The notes under the pieces: model-generated
Database searches by the model: none
The model's input: only the letters and a program-made list of their open reading frames with translations
What the model was told of the DNA's origin: nothing
Translations under genes and position numbers: made by a program
Shown: piece by piece, positions 61,548-64,000 of the stretch
Position numbering within the stretch: the stretch's first letter is position 1
How the letters are laid out: each line of letters starts with the position of its first letter
Source: Pomphorhynchus laevis
Taxonomy: Eukaryota; Acanthocephala; Palaeacanthocephala; Echinorhynchida; Pomphorhynchidae
NCBI GenBank assembly: GCA_012934845.2
Contig: WNNJ02003660.1
Coordinates: 221,066 to 285,065, forward strand
Direction: 5' to 3'
Length of the DNA: 64,000 nt

Positions 61548-62597
61548 TTAGGTCGTCTGCATATAAAAAGAGTGTGAGTTCAAAATGGAAGGAAGGTCAT
61601 TAATGAAAATACAGAATAACAATGGGCCGAGGACCGAACCCTGCGGAACTCCAACATTGACCGGATAAGGATCAGAAAGAGAACCATTTACAACAACCTG
61701 ATAGAATCTGTTAGATAAAAATTCTTTTATCCAGCGAATAATAAGTGGATCAATGTTTAGAGCACGCATTTTCTGAATCAAGATGTCATGTGGAACCATA
61801 TCAAACGCTTTTGAAAAATCAAAAAATACTATATCAACATCAAAGCCCTTATCAACTAACGAACCCCAGCTATTCTGGGCAATCAAGAGATTAGTGATTG
61901 TTGAGCGATCCCTTCGAAATCCATGTTGATTGTTACACAATAATTTGTTGGATTCTAGATAATCGCTTAGAATGCGGTATATTATCCTTTCCAAAACTCG
62001 ACATAATACACACGTTAGACTTATCGGGCGATAATTTTCAACTGAAGATGGATCACCTTTCTTCAAAATGGGCCTTATCAACGAAAGTTTCCAATTCATC
62101 GGGACACAACCGAAGTACAAGGAGGCGACACAAATCCAATATAGTGGTATGCCGATAACATCAGCGATATTCTTGAGAAATACCGGTGGTAAACGATCAG
62201 GACAAATAGAACCTGACGATTTAAGCCGCTTGAGCTCTAGCACTACATCATTAACAGAAAACATCTGAAGAATGTTTATATTCGATGGACAGTACGAGGC
62301 ATAGGTGACGGAGAAGGATTTACGAACTCCTATGCAAAAATGTTGAGCCAAAGCATTCGCTATGTCATCATATTTAATCAATGTGCAACCATCAGTATCA
62401 ACAAGTGAACCAATGTGTTTATTTTTGTTGTTGAAATTAGCATAATTGAATACGGATTTAGGATTATGAATTGACATTTGAGCAATTTTCTCTTCAAATT
62501 GACATTGTTTGAAGCGTTTAAGAAATGTGAACCGATTTCTGGCCTCTTTATACCTACAGTAATCAATACTATTATTAGAAAACAACTGGAATTTCAT
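61548..62597 (-). pseudogene. Family J RT fingers and palm
   Basis: The 349-residue frame reads AQMSIHNPKSVFNYANFNNK (linker), LKRLKSSGSICPDRLPPVFL, NWKLSLIRPILKKGDPSSVE, NYRPISLTCVLCRVLERIIY, QHGFRRDRSTITNLLIAQN, VDIVFFDFSKAFDMVPHDIL (motif A) and VGVPQGSVLGPLLFCIFIND (motif B). It ends FYMQTT, the out-of-frame reading of LYADD, so the catalytic YADD is supplied only in the next frame. Confidence 0.88.
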
Positions 62598-63729
62598 TTT
62601 TTTTTAATTTTAAAGCATTCTTTAACTCTTTGTCAAACCAAGGTTTATGGTGTATACGATTTGCAACGGTTTTACGGGGCGAAAATCGTATGAGTAATTC
62701 CTTAAGGGTGGCTTCTAACTGATAGCATGCCTTATCAACCCCAACATAAAACGGACTGAGCCATGAAATACTTAATAGATTCTGACGCACAAGTTCGAAG
62801 TTAGTTTTAAAATAATTTAAAGAATTCTGTTGTAATCTACAAGCTGAAGGACGTGTAAAATCTGAGTAGAAATTGAGAACACAGTGATCTGACCTACCCA
62901 AAGGATCGGAGTGCGTAACTTTGTGTATAATGTATTTATTCGATGTTAGACAAATATCAAGTAGCGATTGATTTTCTTGGGAAAATCGGGTAAATTTTGA
63001 AACATGTTGGGTAAGGTTTAGCGAGTTAATCATATCAAGAAATAATGATGTGGACGGACTACACACAGTAGATGTGTAGGTGCTCCAATCTACTGTCGCT
63101 AAGTTGAAATCACCAACTATAAAAAGATTTGGTTTAGAACCAAACTCTAGAATGTAATCGATCAAGCAACAAACATCTGAAGTGGGATTGCGATAGATTA
63201 AGCCTAAAGTCACTGAACCAAGGGTAGGAAGAGACACACTACCCCACAATAACTCGATTCCATCGGACGCTCGTACATCTAGCAATTTAAACACTCAACT
63301 ATTATGCACATAGATAATCACTCCACCACCCTTGCAGATAGATCTGTCAACTCGATAAGATGTATAATTTTCAATCCAGATCTCAGCATCAGTAATTCTA
63401 TCATGAAGCCATGTTTCAGTAATAGCAACTAATAGCGGATGCGAATTCTCAATGCGGAGTTTTAATTCGTCAATTTTTGGAAGAAGACTACGGGCGTTCG
63501 TATATAATAACAAACATTCTAAGCTTAAGGGTAGAGTCTGCTGAGCCAACGATATCGGTATGTATGACTGATAATCCTCGCTACGTCGCTCAAGAGCCGA
63601 CCACAATGGGGAGGAGTAATGGACAATATTTCTTAAACATTTATTATCCACATATGAAATATTTGAAATTACCAATGACTTATGAGCGGCGGAGGAAGGA
63701 TTGAATGATCTACCTGTAGAGGCATCCAA
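62575..63729 (-). pseudogene. Family J AP endonuclease and linker
   Basis: ORF2 begins at ATG 63727-63729. It carries LLLYTNARSLLPKIDELKLR (N-terminal block), HPLLVAITETWLHDRI (Glu of TET), then after an in-frame TGA at 63295 SVTLGLIYRNPTSDV, LFIVGDFNLATVDWS, FLDMINSLNLTQHV, SLLDICLTSN, SDPLGRSDHCVLNF (SDH block) and KPWFDKELKNALKLK. All main catalytic blocks are present. A frameshift at the T run separates it from RT. It overlaps the end of ORF1 by about 60 bp. Confidence 0.88.
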
Positions 63730-64000
63730 TGTATTTGAGTCTTCCTCCGCACAACCTGAAAATTTCGAATTGTCAAGTTTGACTCACCAGCTTCAATACG
63801 AGACTTCAAACATTGTTTAGCTTCACGTAGATGCTTACGTTCATTCACGTCGAGATCTTTTAACAATCTTGCAGACGAACCTTGGAGACGATAAGAGTTC
63901 CTAAAGATGGTCTTAACGGCTTTTGGATCTGTCAGAATGGCTTTTAGCAGTCTAGGACGATCGTTAATTTTCCTCCCTATGCGGAATAAAGCAACTATTT
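63669..64000 (-). CDS. Family J ORF1 C-terminal part (open to window edge)
   Basis: The frame is open from base 64000: ALFRIGRKINDRPRLLKAIL, AVKTIFRNSYRLQGSSARLL, KDLDVNERKHLREAKQCLKS and IEAGESNLTIRNFQVVRRK, ending ISHW. This is the RRM-like end plus C-terminal domain of a LINE ORF1 RNA-binding protein. ORF1 stops inside the first 20 codons of ORF2, so the two frames overlap by about 60 bp, an arrangement that allows coupled translation. Confidence 0.85.
   Translation of the reverse strand, partial: IVALFRIGRKINDRPRLLKAILTDPKAVKTIFRNSYRLQGSSARLLKDLDVNERKHLREAKQCLKSRIEAGESNLTIRNFQVVRRKTQIHWMPLQVDHSILPPPLISHW

Larger units (their letters stand above)
60690..64000 (-). mobile_element. Family J LINE, nearly full length, runs off the window
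   Basis: Minus strand from the window edge: ORF1 C-terminal domain, endonuclease, RT, and C-terminal region to a stop at 60781. An A-rich (minus strand: T/C-rich) untranslated end, AAAAGAAAAGAAAAG on the plus strand, lies near 60733. Breaks in the coding region are few: an in-frame TGA at 63295-63297, a frameshift at a run of nine T near 62595, and a frameshift just before YADD near 61560. It is the youngest J copy seen. Confidence 0.92.

Overview
This window is eukaryotic, AT-rich and almost wholly made of retrotransposon debris. It looks like repeat-dense DNA from an invertebrate animal. The LINE types, Penelope-type fragments, a NudE-like coiled-coil gene and a CRP-type LIM domain all fit a metazoan, perhaps a spiralian, but the sequence does not fix the phylum. 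There are no bacterial operons, rRNA or recognisable tRNA genes. I use local family names below: A, B, C and D (related L2/CR1-like LINEs), J (Jockey/CR1-like LINE), REL-1 and REL-2 (LINEs with a C-terminal zinc motif and restriction-like endonuclease), I-like, Nimb-like and gag-Jockey LINEs, PLE (Penelope-like), R1 (dispersed AT-rich repeat) and FB (foldback element).

Layout. 0-3 kb: two head-to-tail family A LINEs, then an FB element. 3.2-10 kb: J LINE pieces, a family B 3' end, and a J copy on the minus strand interrupted by a family A copy. 10.6-13.4 kb: an unrecognised ORF and a family B LINE. 13.4-19.5 kb: J, REL-1, another LINE, B and J fragments in both orientations. 20-26 kb: PLE pieces, a LIM-domain ORF, two REL-2 3' ends, FB and direct repeats. 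26.4-30 kb: an almost complete family C LINE (minus) meeting, 5' end to 5' end across a perfect palindrome, an almost complete I-like LINE (30-34.2 kb). 34.9-36 kb: a Nimb-like LINE. 36.4-39.2 kb: a PLE cluster with inverted copies. 40-45 kb: duplicated family D fragments around a gag-Jockey LINE that stops before its RT. 45.6-47.8 kb: a REL-1 ORF with a single internal stop. 48-48.8 kb: a 16-bp minisatellite. 49.4-50.2 kb: the NudE-like gene, the best host-gene candidate. 50.6-54 kb: REL-1 interrupted by family A. 54-59.6 kb: an old reverse-transcribing, virus-like element with inverted terminal repeats and gag-like ORFs. 59.6-64 kb: J fragments and a young J LINE running off the window.

How the parts work together. 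The LINE families carry ORF1 (zinc motifs, RRM-like and C-terminal nucleic-acid-binding domains) and ORF2 (AP-type or restriction-like endonuclease plus RT). These would form RNPs that nick target DNA and prime reverse transcription from the RNA 3' end. Families A-D share a 3' tail with a small hairpin whose stem changes while pairing is largely kept. This tail is the clearest functional RNA signal in the window. Nested insertions, truncations and local inverted duplications dominate the architecture. No new multi-gene host system was found. The least familiar object is the inverted-repeat RT/RNase H element at 55.05-58.39 kb.
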